Shown: positions 43,350 through 53,218, counted from the first letter of the stretch. The stretch: 64,000 nt of DNA from Haladaptatus sp. DYF46 (GCF_021083305.1 NZ_JAJFAY010000004.1:1-64000), one strand, 5' to 3'. The notes: generated by a model from the sequence alone, not told the origin. A program made the numbers and translations.

Positions 43350-44212
43350 GTATGGTGGACACATATACCCGTTAGCGTACAAAAAATGCATTGAGTATGA
43401 ACTATCATCGGTTCACTTTCTGTATAGCTCCCAGTTAGTACCACACGACAACTCACAAGCTTCTATCGCCATGTTTGTCCCAGGAGGGAGCTTTCTCATG
43501 CATTGAGAGAGCTAGGCTCAACTTCCATTTTCTTGATCGAAAATGAGACAACACGGGCGATAGCATCGCCAGAATGCACGATTTCAGCCGATCCAACTCT
43601 CGACAACCGCTTTACACTGAACTTCGGAAACCGTTTCTAATTATATTTTTAAAATTTTTATCATTTAGTGACTGGCCGAACCAGCGCTGCCACTGATCGC
43701 CCGGAGCTCACCGGCTCGAATCAGTTCTAACCGATGCCAGTTTGCTTCAGCACGGTCAAAACCGTGTTTACCGTCACAACAGGCGATGGCTTGTACTCGC
43801 CGGTCACGTCGATCTGCACCAAGAGATTGACTGTCCCCAAACCCACCATATACATCGGGAGTCTTAGTCTCAACTTCTGTTCGTTTCGGGTCACAATCAG
43901 ACCTAGTTCACAACTGAGGGTGAAGAAGAACACACTCCTCCAGAAGTTCAATGAGATAGAGTACGGTTCTTCGACTGCTATCTACGGCAACCTCTACAAC
44001 ACAAAGGAGGTCGTCAAGAAGAACGGAGACGTTTATGCTAATCTCTACGAACCTTTGTTCTTCGAGGCACTCGCCTTGCTGATCTGGAGACGGCGAGCAC
44101 TCACGAACAATTCGCTATAGAAGATCGGTTTCTTTATTACAATTATAGACCTTCTTGTATATTGAACGGAATCCCTGAGCCGATTTCCCCGTCAATAGCT
44201 GGTGAGTATCAG
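43350..44212. other. IS remnant and a coding fragment; no intact gene
   Basis: The segment contains IS copy C. At about 43945-44120 a plus-strand frame gives FNEIEYGSSTAIYGNLYNTK and YANLYEPLFFEALALLIW, which looks like the end of an unidentified membrane protein fused to IS sequence. Confidence 0.4.
43727..43840 (-). mobile_element. Eroded IS copy C: transposase C-terminal tip
   Basis: About 36 codons read TVNLLVQIDVTGEYK and SPVVTVNTVLTVLKQTGIG, the same end as copies A and B. The flank 43570-43726 also matches (AGAATGCACGATTTCAGCCG, ACTGGCCGAACCAGCGCTGCC region). Confidence 0.65.
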
Positions 44213-44689
44213 ATGAATCCCGATCGATCAAACCACTCCACTCCGTTTTCAGCGTCCAAGAAGACGACCCGAGATCCGCCAACGAAGCGAGCAGCACTCG
44301 TTGGTGGGGTTGGAGGGATATGTATCGGCCTCAGTTCGCATTTTCTGTTACTGGATTATTCTGTAGTATCGATTACCATCTGTCTCCTGTACTCCATCGG
44401 GGTTACGCTCATGATCGACTATGTCAGTGTCCTCCGACAGACCCCCAACGATGGCGGAAGTTGGTGGGCGATTGCCTTCGGTGCCACCACTGGTCTCGTT
44501 CTGATGGTTGTACAGCTGGTCTACCGCCCGATCGTTCCAAATAAGATCGCAGTAAAGCACGGCCTCCCCGAGGGAGTGAAGAGCGTTCCGCTTAACCTCA
44601 TTCTCATCTTGTGGCTTCTCATGTTCGGTGTCGCGTTAGTCTCACTGACATACGGGATCGGAATGGCAGTAACGGACATGGAAGGCTAA
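44213..44689 (+). CDS. Membrane protein of unknown function
   Basis: A 158-residue protein from ATG 44213 (the upstream TTG is unlikely). A polar, Ser/Thr-rich start precedes four hydrophobic segments: AALVGGVGGICIGLSSHFLL, VVSITICLLYSIGVTLMI, WWAIAFGATTGLVLMVVQL and LILILWLLMFGVALVSLTYG. It is not recognised. It is the last apparently intact gene before the composition change. Confidence 0.55.
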   Translation: MNPDRSNHSTPFSASKKTTRDPPTKRAALVGGVGGICIGLSSHFLLLDYSVVSITICLLYSIGVTLMIDYVSVLRQTPNDGGSWWAIAFGATTGLVLMVVQLVYRPIVPNKIAVKHGLPEGVKSVPLNLILILWLLMFGVALVSLTYGIGMAVTDMEG

Positions 44690-44739
44690 TCCTCTCTGTC
44701 GGCCTCTCGCTAGCTGGTTCGGACCTGCGCGATCCTTCC

Positions 44740-45454
44740 AAGCAGTCTCCTTTCTGCCGTGGGAAATAGCTGCTGCGTCACAGTCAGAATGGTTCGCAGA
44801 GCAGTTCAATGGTAGTGATGGCGAATATGAGGGTGACTCCCCCAACCTTCGACCAGCCAGCGCTCGGCGGAGTAATCGGCGCAAAGTCTGGATACACACA
44901 GCACCTAGAATCTCCAAGAGTGGAACTTATCGGTTAGAAGTCATTAAACGTCTTTCAGAGCAAGGGCTAGATGCTGCGACCGACGAGACTCAGCAGGCGG
45001 GCGGACTGATCTGTCTCAAACTTGCACCTGTAATCCAACGGATCCTCGATAGGGAAGAACTGATCGGGGCCAATTCAGCGTTTTCGGTCGCCTACCAAGG
45101 GTTCGACATGGTAGCGAATGGGGTTGGTGGTGTCCTTATGGGCTTTTCAGCGCGATTACATTGTTTGTCCTTGACGCCATTACGTTCGGAATCGCTGCGA
45201 TCGTATTTGCAACCGTCTCGATCCCATCCGCAAATACGGTACCGGACGACAACCAGTCCGGCGAACCCTCGCCGTTGTCAGGTGACGAGCGGCAAGCCAA
45301 GGACAGCGGAAATTCGATAGTTACAGACGGTGACGGATCGGACACGGGAGCGGAAGACTCCGCACTCCTACGTGACGCGTATGCGCGAAGGTGTGGGCGT
45401 TCTTCGTGGGACACAATCCAGAGCTTCGTGAGTTACCATCTCCTGATCGTGTAA
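44740..45454 (+). pseudogene. Frameshifted MFS-transporter fragment joined to unidentified coding sequence
   Basis: From about 45015 the frame reads IQRILDREELIGANSAFSVA and YQGFDMVANGVGGVLMG, the middle region of EntS-like MFS exporters. At about 45143 one base is missing, and the natural continuation, LFSAITLFVLDAITFGIAAI, lies in the next frame. It then runs into a polar tail and ends at 45454. The other half of the 12-helix protein is absent. Before it, 44740-45014 is open in the same frame (SEWFAEQFNG, RRSNRRKVWIHTAPRISKSG), unrelated and unidentified, so this is a chimeric relic. Confidence 0.55.
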
Positions 45455-45600
45455 CGGTCGAATAATACACGAAGCGAATGCGATAGCTGTTTCGTCGGAG
45501 AATGAGTGAATAAATCGAGGAGGGTGAGAATCCATGCATCGAGCACACTGGTCTCAACTTTCGGAGTGGCGTAGAAGGTTGGAGCGCGATAGAGGAACGG

Positions 45601-46218
45601 CTACCCGAGGAGGTTGTTCAGGCTCATGCCGATGAACAGTAAAATCACGGCCTCGCTGACGACCCAGGAGTTATCGTTCATCCACTCGCGCGCCTTCGGT
45701 AGCCACGCTTGTGCCCGTTCGCCGAACGCGAGCAGGGTGAGCGACGGGAGCGCCAATAACAGCAGCGTGATCGCGATGAACCCGAGGGAATCCGTCCACG
45801 CCAACCCGTTCGCGGCGAGGTAGGACCCGACAGCGACCGAAGTGAGGATATCGGTCGGGAAGAACCCGAGGAGGAGAAAGCCGAGTCTGAACGCGAAGCG
45901 CGGATTCGCGGACGTCAACTTCCCCATCCACTTCGGTGGTTCCGACTCCTCGCGGGTCAAATAGGTGTGCACCATGGCGACGAGCAGGAGGACGAGAACG
46001 ATGGCCGAGAGGGTGGTGTTCGACCCCCGTTGGCGGTTCGCGCCGATGCCGAGAAAGAAGGCGAGCGAGACAAGCAGGGTAATGGAGAGCGCCGCGCCGA
46101 AGACGAACGCGGCGGAGTTCCGCCGCCAGTTCTCGCTCGTGGCGAGAAAGATAGCACTGAGGATCTGGGGTCCCGCGATCATCACGAACGCCAGCGGAAG
46201 GACTTGGAGAAAACTCAT
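45601..46218 (-). CDS. GAP-family (LysE-like) membrane transporter
   Basis: A 205-residue, six-helix protein. It starts MSFLQVLPLAFVMIAGPQIL, has NSAAFVFGAALSITLLVSLAFFLG, a cytoplasmic loop with REESEPPKWMGKL, then FRLGFLLLGFFPTDILTSVAVG and ALPSLTLLAFGERAQAWL, the layout of the GAP family related to LysE exporters. The substrate is unknown. It is the first gene of the G+C-rich part of the window. Confidence 0.75.
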   Translation of the reverse strand: MSFLQVLPLAFVMIAGPQILSAIFLATSENWRRNSAAFVFGAALSITLLVSLAFFLGIGANRQRGSNTTLSAIVLVLLLVAMVHTYLTREESEPPKWMGKLTSANPRFAFRLGFLLLGFFPTDILTSVAVGSYLAANGLAWTDSLGFIAITLLLLALPSLTLLAFGERAQAWLPKAREWMNDNSWVVSEAVILLFIGMSLNNLLG

Positions 46219-46500
46219 CGTCCCCGCGTTCCGCCGTATCGCACCGCTGCTCGACGTTCCCGGCGTCCGTACCCCCGCTCGATTGTCGATTTCGAGTCGA
46301 TCATGTCACTTGCCCCCGGAACACGACCGGGCGCAAGCGCCGGGTCGTGCCGTTCGATATACGTATGTTGTCTAACAGGATAGCCGTTGCGGTGGCGTTC
46401 ACGCGAAAGGGACACGAAGGACCGCGGACGGATGAGGACGACTGCAGACGGGATGACCACCGACGGCAGAGCTAACGCTGTCGGTGACGTACGGAAGCAC

Positions 46501-47679
46501 ATGTCTGGGAGTGGGGCGAGTTCAGAAGCGATGCGGGTTCGTATCGTTCGGCCGGGACTAAAGTGGTGGGTCGTCGGCCTGATAGTGTTCGGTATCGTCG
46601 CCGCGGTGGCGTACACGTTCCTGCCGTGGGTGGTATTCGGCCTGTTCACCTACTACGTCGCGCGGCCGATAAACCGATATATCGGGCGTCGAATAAAGGG
46701 CAGGAACGCCTCGGCGGCGTTGTCACTTTTGCTCATCGTCATACCCGTTGTACTCTTCTTGGGGGTCTTCTTCTCGATAGCTATCGGGCAGTTGGCCTCC
46801 ATTGCGAACACGGGATTGGCAGCGCGCCTCCTCGGTGAACTGCCGAGTACCACGATTCCGAACGACCCGAACAAGTTGCTCGATACGGCGACCACGACGC
46901 TCAAGGACCCGTCGGTGCAGTCGGCGCTGACCAGCGCGCAGTCGTTCGTCGGTGCCGTGGCGTCGAGCATCTTCATGCTGTTCCTCTCGTTGCTGCTCGG
47001 CTTTTTCCTCCTCGTGGAGGACGAGCGCCTCGCTCGGTGGGGAAAAGAGCAACTGCTCGACGGCGACCCGGTGTTCACGGACTACCTCGAAGCGGTCGAT
47101 TCGGGGCTGAACTCGGTGTACTTCGGGTACACGTTGACCATCTTCGTAATCATGATACTCACCGCGATAATCTACAACCTCTTCAACCTCTTCGCGCCGA
47201 ACAACCTCCTCATTCCGGCGACGATACTCCTCGCGGTCATCACGGGCATCTTCACGCTCGTCCCGCTGGTCGGGCGTTCAGTCGTCTACATCGCCATCGC
47301 GGCGTTTCTGGCGCTGGGGGCGATTCAGCGCGACCCGAACGACCTCTGGTATCCGCTGGTGTTCTTCCTGTTCATGACGCTCGCGTTCGACAACGTGGTT
47401 CGGACGTACATCCGACCGTACCTCTCGGGAAAGCTGTTCCACCTCTCGCTCGTCATGTTCGCCTACCTCCTCGGGCCGATACTGTTCGGATGGTACGGCG
47501 TCTTTTTGGGACCGCTCCTGATGGTCGTGGTCGTTCAGTTCTTCCAAGTTGCCGTGCCGCGACTCCGCGGCGAGGAGCGCTCCGGCCGTCTCGACATCGG
47601 CCCGACCACGGCCCGGGAGACGGACGAGGGATTCGACGACACGAGGCGGGGCGGCGAGGCGACCGACGGCGGGGAGTGA
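46501..47679 (+). CDS. AI-2E-family (PerM-like) membrane protein
   Basis: A 392-residue protein with the AI-2E transporter pattern: two N-terminal helices, one re-entering segment ending in YYVARPINRYIGRR, a periplasmic-type domain between (LGELPSTTIPNDP), then SSIFMLFLSLLLGFFLLVED and five C-terminal helices including TIFVIMILTAIIYNL, ILLAVITGIFTLVPLVGRSV and GPLLMVVVVQFF. It is a probable exporter. ATG 46501 is chosen because the 38 codons before it encode only charged residues; ATG 46531 is an alternative. A charged tail ends the protein. Confidence 0.85.
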   Translation: MSGSGASSEAMRVRIVRPGLKWWVVGLIVFGIVAAVAYTFLPWVVFGLFTYYVARPINRYIGRRIKGRNASAALSLLLIVIPVVLFLGVFFSIAIGQLASIANTGLAARLLGELPSTTIPNDPNKLLDTATTTLKDPSVQSALTSAQSFVGAVASSIFMLFLSLLLGFFLLVEDERLARWGKEQLLDGDPVFTDYLEAVDSGLNSVYFGYTLTIFVIMILTAIIYNLFNLFAPNNLLIPATILLAVITGIFTLVPLVGRSVVYIAIAAFLALGAIQRDPNDLWYPLVFFLFMTLAFDNVVRTYIRPYLSGKLFHLSLVMFAYLLGPILFGWYGVFLGPLLMVVVVQFFQVAVPRLRGEERSGRLDIGPTTARETDEGFDDTRRGGEATDGGE

Positions 47680-47698
47680 CCGAAGAGCGACCGAAAGG

Positions 47699-48484
47699 TC
47701 AGCCGTCGAGATCGAGGCTCGGCGGGGAGACGGGATCCACGTCGACCGTTTCGAGGTGGGTTCCGAGGAACTCGCGGCGGGCACCGACCTGTTCGGGTTC
47801 GTGCGAATCGGACCCGACGGTGAACGGAACGTCGTACTCGCGGAGAGTTGAGAAGAAGCGTTCGGCGGGATGGACGATTCCCGCGTCGGTCAGGGCGCGA
47901 CCGGCGTTGATTTCGGGGACGGTTCGGGACGACGCGAACGCCCGTGCGAGCCGCCGGTAGTGATCGTCCGTCGCGCGCCCACGGAGTCCGGGGGTTCGCT
48001 CTATCAGGTCGGGGTGGGCGGCGATGTCGAACAACTCGGACTCGACGAGGGCGGAGAGGGTGTCGAAGTAACGGTCCACGATGCCGTCGCGTTCCTCGTC
48101 CGACATGGGCGCAAAGTTCGAGGGGACCTGCACGTTCATCTCCGAGATGTCGTGAACGCTGCCGATGACGTAATCGAAGTCGGCGCGGTCGAGGAAGTCG
48201 CGTATCTCGGCCTCGTCGCGGGGGTCGTAATCCATCTCGACGGCGTCGTAAATCTCGACGGCCGCATCCTCGCGCAACTCCTCGATGGCCCGCCGTCGTC
48301 GTTCGTAGGTGACGTCGAGATTGAATCCCCTCGCGGCGCGAGCGTCCTTCGTGTACTCGCGGGCGGAGACGGTGCAGTGGTCCGCGAACCCGATTCCGTC
48401 GAGGTTTGCGTCCTCGGCGGCACGAACCATCCGGAAGAGGAACGACCCGTCGGAGTAGTTCGAATGGGTGTGAAAATCTCGCAT
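47699..48484 (-). CDS. PHP-domain phosphoesterase (histidinol-phosphatase-like)
   Basis: A 261-residue PHP protein from ATG at 48484. Metal ligands can be placed: MRDFHTHSNYSDGS (His5, His7, Asp12), GFADHCTVS, GSVHDISEM, IAAHPDLIE and TVGSDSHEPEQVG. PHP enzymes use two or three metals to split phosphate monoesters, e.g. histidinol phosphate. A longer open frame upstream is an artefact of G+C bias. It is tail to tail with the AI-2E gene, and divergent from the histidine phosphatase gene by about 114 bp. The substrate is not certain. Confidence 0.88.
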   Translation of the reverse strand: MRDFHTHSNYSDGSFLFRMVRAAEDANLDGIGFADHCTVSAREYTKDARAARGFNLDVTYERRRRAIEELREDAAVEIYDAVEMDYDPRDEAEIRDFLDRADFDYVIGSVHDISEMNVQVPSNFAPMSDEERDGIVDRYFDTLSALVESELFDIAAHPDLIERTPGLRGRATDDHYRRLARAFASSRTVPEINAGRALTDAGIVHPAERFFSTLREYDVPFTVGSDSHEPEQVGARREFLGTHLETVDVDPVSPPSLDLDG

Positions 48485-48598
48485 TCGATAGAAGCGTGGG
48501 CGAGGAACGATATAAAATCCGCTGTCGGAAGCGTGAAAAATCCGGAAGGGGCGAGCGAGATTCAAAACCCTCATTCCAAAACCGAACGTGGGAAACGC

Positions 48599-49177
48599 AT
48601 GAGTACTCTCTACTTCGTTCGTCACGCCCATTCGCCGTGGGTCCCGAACCGCGAGGCGGAACGGCCGCTTTCCGAGCGATGGCGTCGGGATGCAGAGCAT
48701 GTCGCGGCGGTGCTCGCGGACGAGAAAATCGACGCCGTGGTTTCGAGTCCGTTCGCCCGCACCCGGCAGACGGTGCGTCCGGTCGCGGACGACCACGGGA
48801 TGAAAATCGCCGAGGACGAAGGGTTCAGTGAGCGGCAGTTGACAGACGGTCCCGTGGAAACCGTCGGCGAGACGTTCGAAAGCGCCATCGAGCGGGTCTG
48901 GTCGGACTGGTCGTTCGCGTGGCCCGACGGCGAGTCGAACGACGACGCACAGACCCGCGGTCTCGCGGCAGTCGAGCGGACAATCGACCGCCACGCGGGG
49001 GAATCCGTTGTCGTCGGAACGCACGGGAACCTCCTCACGCTCGTCCTGAACGCGTACGACGAACGGTTCGACGTCGAGTTCTGGCGAGCCGACCTGACGA
49101 CGCCGGACGTGTACGAAGTCGAGTTTTCGGACGGGAACCGGGACGACCCGGTAGAAATCACGCGTCGATACGGGTGA
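48599..49177 (+). CDS. Histidine phosphatase family protein
   Basis: A 192-residue phosphoglycerate-mutase-like enzyme. The catalytic site is FVRHAHSPW (Arg8, His9; Ala in place of the usual Gly), with SSPFARTRQT supplying the second Arg, and the second His in VVGTHGNLL. Such enzymes remove phosphate through a phosphohistidine. The substrate is unknown. ATG 48599 gives the typical N-terminal strand directly before RH. Confidence 0.88.
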   Translation: MSTLYFVRHAHSPWVPNREAERPLSERWRRDAEHVAAVLADEKIDAVVSSPFARTRQTVRPVADDHGMKIAEDEGFSERQLTDGPVETVGETFESAIERVWSDWSFAWPDGESNDDAQTRGLAAVERTIDRHAGESVVVGTHGNLLTLVLNAYDERFDVEFWRADLTTPDVYEVEFSDGNRDDPVEITRRYG

Positions 49178-49263
49178 ATTGCCCCCGCCTTCCAAACGAA
49201 CGACTAGTACGCGAGACGAACGATGCGGGCAGTTTTTCCGTTCTCCGTCGGTAGAGTGAGCCA

Positions 49264-50517
49264 ATGCGTACCCGAACGATGGCGGTCATCGCGATTCTCC
49301 TTCTCTCCCTCGTCGGTGCCGGGGTGTACGCCGTCACCCAACCGAATCGGCAGGGTCAACTGACGGAGAAGTGGGTGTCCGACACCGCCCGGAACACGAT
49401 CGGAAACCACCACGTTCCGGCGGTGGCGGAGGTAAACGGGTCGAAGCGAATCGTCGTCTCGGTCAACGTTGAGCAGGACAAAGGGACGTGCTCGCTCGTC
49501 GAGTTGGACGCGAACGGGACGAAAGGGTGGCAGACGACGATGCCCAGAGAGGCCTGCAACATCCACGGCTACGGCGACCCGGTTTTCGCGGATTACGACG
49601 GTGACGGCACCCAGGACGTGTTCGTGGCGACGACCGAGGAGAAGATCCTCGGGTTCTCGGCCGGGGGCGAACGGGAGTTCTCGGGGAACCTCTCGTGGTG
49701 GGGCTACACGAAACCCATCGTGACCGACTTTACGCCCGACCCGGGGAAGGAAATCGTCGTCACGGACCTGAACGGAACCGTCTTCGTCTACTCGGAGGAC
49801 GGAAGCCTGATCTGGAAGAAACACATCGATACCTCCACCACCGTCGTCGCCGCGCCGGCCGTCGCGGACTTCGACGGCGACGGGACGTCGGAACTCGCCG
49901 TCGGGGAGCAAAACGTCACCGTGTACGAACCGGACGGGAGCGTGAAGTGGCGGACGGGAACCGACGGGAGCGTCAACTGGATGACGACCGGACAGACCGA
50001 CGGCGACCCCGCCGTCGAAATCGCCGCGGGAACGTTCAACGGAGCCGTTACCGTCATCGACGGGAAGACGGGAACGGACCAATGGTCGAAATCGTTCGGC
50101 GGGATGGCCGCAGTGAAGTCAGTCGGCGACGGTGACGGAGACGGGCAGGTGGAGATATATGCGTCCGCGCTCCACGAACAGGGAGACACGGAAGTCGGAA
50201 AACTCAGGGCGCTCGATGCGAGCGACGGGAGCGCCGAGTGGACGACGACGCTGACCACCGAAAACGTCCAGACGATGCCGCCACCGATGCTCGGGGACCT
50301 GAACGGGGACGGAAGGAAAGAACTGGTCGCGGTCACCGAAACCGGCAGCGTGTCGGTGATAAACCCGGACACCGGGTCCGTCCTCGCGAACTACGAGCGG
50401 AGCGTTCCGATTTGGACCCACGTCAAACTGGCTGACATCGACGACGACGGGAAACCCGAGATACTGGCCGTCTACGGCGACGGACGGGTCGTAGCGCTGG
50501 ACTACAGCGAGGAATAG
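49264..50517 (+). CDS. FG-GAP / beta-propeller repeat protein, membrane-anchored
   Basis: A 417-residue protein with an N-terminal hydrophobic signal anchor (MAVIAILLLSLVGAGVYAV) and about seven blades. Several blades carry calcium-type loops, D-x-D-G-D-G: DYDGDGTQD, DFDGDGTSE, DLNGDGRKE, DIDDDGKPE. PQQ-like strands (VTVIDGKTGTDQWSK) also occur. It is probably extracellular and membrane-tethered, binding calcium, sugars or protein. It stands alone on the plus strand, with the DUF483-like gene convergent. Confidence 0.8.
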   Translation: MRTRTMAVIAILLLSLVGAGVYAVTQPNRQGQLTEKWVSDTARNTIGNHHVPAVAEVNGSKRIVVSVNVEQDKGTCSLVELDANGTKGWQTTMPREACNIHGYGDPVFADYDGDGTQDVFVATTEEKILGFSAGGEREFSGNLSWWGYTKPIVTDFTPDPGKEIVVTDLNGTVFVYSEDGSLIWKKHIDTSTTVVAAPAVADFDGDGTSELAVGEQNVTVYEPDGSVKWRTGTDGSVNWMTTGQTDGDPAVEIAAGTFNGAVTVIDGKTGTDQWSKSFGGMAAVKSVGDGDGDGQVEIYASALHEQGDTEVGKLRALDASDGSAEWTTTLTTENVQTMPPPMLGDLNGDGRKELVAVTETGSVSVINPDTGSVLANYERSVPIWTHVKLADIDDDGKPEILAVYGDGRVVALDYSEE

Positions 50518-50590
50518 CGGGACGGTGGACAAGGAGTCGTCGGACGGAAATCAGCGGACGAGGAATTCGATTTTGACTTCGATTTCGATG

Positions 50591-51550
50591 TTACGACGAC
50601 CGATACCGCGGCACAGAGAGTGCGTTTTTCAGCGGGAGAGAGGCGTAGACGTGTTCGGTTCCCAGCGACCCGACGCGGGGGAGTTCCCCGCCCTCCGGGG
50701 TGAGACTGTGAGCGAGTGTGAAACAGAGCGCGTAGTTGAGCCGAAAGATATCCCGAGCCATCCGATCGGGAAACGCCGCCGTCAACCCTTCGAGGATGTC
50801 CCGGCCGCACTCTTGAGCCGTCACGCAGTCGGATTCGGGGAAGAATTTGCGCGAGAAGAAGGAGTAGGCGTGTGGCTCCTCGAAGAAGCCGGGGAGGATG
50901 TCCGTGATGGAGACGCCGGACGCGCCGATTCGCTCCTCTCGGACGCACGATAGCGCCTCGACGGAACGCACTTCGGGCGCGTCCGCGTCCGGCGAGCGGT
51001 CCATGAAGGCGTCGATACAGCAGTCGGGGTAGTCATGGAGGCCGCCCTGATAGCGTTCGAACTCGCGTTCCGTCTCTTCCACCACGCCGACGACGTTTCG
51101 GTGGATGACGTCCTCCGGGTCCGGCGCGTCGCCTTCGCGGAAGAAGTACGCCCGAAGGCCGAAGTCGATGCCGTTCCCGCCGGTTCGAACGAACTCGGGA
51201 AGGGTGAGACAGTCGCCGGGAAACGACGAGCGGAGCAGTTTCGTCTCCGGCATCGAGCGATACGTTTCGTGGACGTTGTTCGCCGCGTGTTCGAGCGTCC
51301 CGACGGATAGCGAATCGAGGTGTATCGAGGCGTCCTGAACGGTTTCGTATGATTGGGAGAGGGATTCGATGCGGTCGGTGAACGACGCGCCGTCGAGGCT
51401 TCGAAGCACCGAGAGCTGATTTTCGAAGTAGCGGTCGCTCATCTGGATGCTCGCACCGTCCTTTCGTCCCATGAGAACGGGCGCGGTTTCGAGCGCGACG
51501 AACGACGGGAGCGACGACAGCGCCGCCGCGTCGAACGATGACGAAGACAT
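50591..51550 (-). CDS. DUF483-like cysteine-containing protein
   Basis: A 319-residue soluble acidic protein. The recognisable part is HDYPDCCIDAFMDRS, with later SFFSRKFFPESDCVTAQECG. The paired Cys after YPD and the later Cys cluster resemble the DUF483 family, whose role is unknown, possibly metal or iron-sulfur binding. The N-terminal third is helical and specific. It starts 138 nt from the divergent membrane protein gene. Confidence 0.6.
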   Translation of the reverse strand: MSSSSFDAAALSSLPSFVALETAPVLMGRKDGASIQMSDRYFENQLSVLRSLDGASFTDRIESLSQSYETVQDASIHLDSLSVGTLEHAANNVHETYRSMPETKLLRSSFPGDCLTLPEFVRTGGNGIDFGLRAYFFREGDAPDPEDVIHRNVVGVVEETEREFERYQGGLHDYPDCCIDAFMDRSPDADAPEVRSVEALSCVREERIGASGVSITDILPGFFEEPHAYSFFSRKFFPESDCVTAQECGRDILEGLTAAFPDRMARDIFRLNYALCFTLAHSLTPEGGELPRVGSLGTEHVYASLPLKNALSVPRYRSS

Positions 51551-51687
51551 GGCGGTGGATTGCCGTCACGGGCGCAAATACGTTCTGGGTCGGAGATTCC
51601 GAGTGGCCCCCGACGAGCGGAATCGGGCGGTGCCGTTCCGACGCAGAATCGCAGTTGCTTTTCCCGTTCGGCCTCTACGGGCGCACG

Positions 51688-53184
51688 ATGAAGCGTGGAA
51701 ACGGGAAGCCTCGTAGAATCGGGGGACGGTTACGAGTCCTCCTCGTCGTTCTGTTCGCGCTCGGAGCGGTGCCGGGACTGGCGAGCGCACACCAAGTCCC
51801 GTCCTCGAACTTCGCTTCGCCGCTCCCGCTTCCGCTGTTGTTTCTCGGTGCGGGCGCGACCGTCGCGCTGACCGCGGGATGGCTCGCGTTCACCGAACGG
51901 ACGCCCGCGGAGAGCGCGCAGCGGACCCGCGTTCTCACCGTTCCGCCGTCGGTTTCGGCGGCGATTCGGCTGACCCTTCGGCTCGTCTTCTTCGCCGGGT
52001 TCGTCACCGCGCTGGTCCTCGGCGTGGTCGGAAAACAAGCACAGGAGGGGAACTTCGCGACCGTATTCACGTGGCCGGTATGGTTCCGCGGGGTCGCCCT
52101 CCTCTCGATTCTCCTCGGAACGCCGTGGGCCGTCCTCTCGCCGTGGCGGACCCTCTATCGCGGGTTCACGTGGCTCGAAGGCGAACGATTGGCCGTCCTC
52201 GGGTCCTACCCGAAACGACTCGCCAGTTGGCCGGCGTTCGTCGGGTTCGTCCTCCTCATGGGCATCTTCGAGAACTTGACCTACATTCCGACCAGTCCGC
52301 AGTTGACCACCGTCGTTCTCGCGGTGTACGCCAGCCTGATGATCATCGGGAGCGTGCTGTACGGAACGGAGTGGTTCCGGCGCGCCGACCCGCTCTCGGT
52401 TCTCTATCGGCTTTTCGGACGGGTTTCCTCCGTCACCATCGACCGGACGGAGGGCGGAGGCACGGACGTCTCGCTTCGAGCACCGTGGCAGGGAAGCGTC
52501 GAACCGGTTCGAAGCTTTTCGCTGGTCGCGTTCGTCGTCACCGCCGTCTACACCGTGAGCTTCGACGGGTTCACCAACACGCGGACGTATCAGGACGTGC
52601 TGTTCGGCACCCGAGACGCGCTGGGGACGGGGCCGGAAACGAGCGTCCTGCTGTACGCCGTCGGACTGGTCGGGTTCGTCGTTTCGTTCACGCTCGCCAG
52701 TGTGCTCGTCGAGCGACTGGGCGGGAGCGAGGCGACGCGTGCGGGACGCATCGCCGACGCGAACACCGACGGTGGACAAGTGGCGGACGGGGACGGACGG
52801 CCGCTCGCGCCCGGATGGCGCGGGACCGCACAGGCGTTCGCGCCGACGGTCCTGCCCATCGCGGCGGCCTACGAGGTGGCGCACAACTACACCTACGTGT
52901 TCCGCTACGTCGGGCAACTCGTCGCCGTCGCGCTCCACCCCGTCGCGCCCGGCGTCCAGGCGGTGAATCCGCTCGGCTGGCTCTCGCTTCCGGCGTTCTG
53001 GGGATCACAGGTCCTCCTCATCGTGCTGGGCCACGTCATCGCGGTGGTCGCCGCCCACTACGTCGCAGTCGAGCGGTTCGAAACCGCCTCGGCCGCCCGA
53101 CGGGGACACCTCCCGTTGGTCGTGCTGATGGTCGGGTACACGGTCCTCTCGCTGTGGATAATCTCGCAACCGGTGGTCTCCTGA
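51688..53184 (+). CDS. Multipass membrane protein (resembles the 'fenitrothion hydrolase' family)
   Basis: A 498-residue protein with a signal-like N-terminus ending ASAHQVPSSNFASPLPLPLL, then about 11 hydrophobic segments. A single His after the signal and a PLPLPLLFLGAGA opening recall the bacterial membrane family named after fenitrothion hydrolase, whose real activity is unclear. The later segments carry VAHNYTYVFRYVGQL and LIVLGHVIAVVAAHYVAVE, with several conserved-looking His. ATG 51688 is preferred to 51538, which would overlap the divergent gene and add non-membrane residues. Confidence 0.6.
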   Translation: MKRGNGKPRRIGGRLRVLLVVLFALGAVPGLASAHQVPSSNFASPLPLPLLFLGAGATVALTAGWLAFTERTPAESAQRTRVLTVPPSVSAAIRLTLRLVFFAGFVTALVLGVVGKQAQEGNFATVFTWPVWFRGVALLSILLGTPWAVLSPWRTLYRGFTWLEGERLAVLGSYPKRLASWPAFVGFVLLMGIFENLTYIPTSPQLTTVVLAVYASLMIIGSVLYGTEWFRRADPLSVLYRLFGRVSSVTIDRTEGGGTDVSLRAPWQGSVEPVRSFSLVAFVVTAVYTVSFDGFTNTRTYQDVLFGTRDALGTGPETSVLLYAVGLVGFVVSFTLASVLVERLGGSEATRAGRIADANTDGGQVADGDGRPLAPGWRGTAQAFAPTVLPIAAAYEVAHNYTYVFRYVGQLVAVALHPVAPGVQAVNPLGWLSLPAFWGSQVLLIVLGHVIAVVAAHYVAVERFETASAARRGHLPLVVLMVGYTVLSLWIISQPVVS

Positions 53185-53218
53185 AACGGGACGGATCCGA
53201 CGTCAGAAACAGCGGTGG

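Noticed and set aside
48485..49264. Long N-terminal extension of the PHP gene on the minus strand
   Set aside because: It is antisense to the histidine phosphatase gene; the PHP domain starts naturally at MRDFHTHS (48484).
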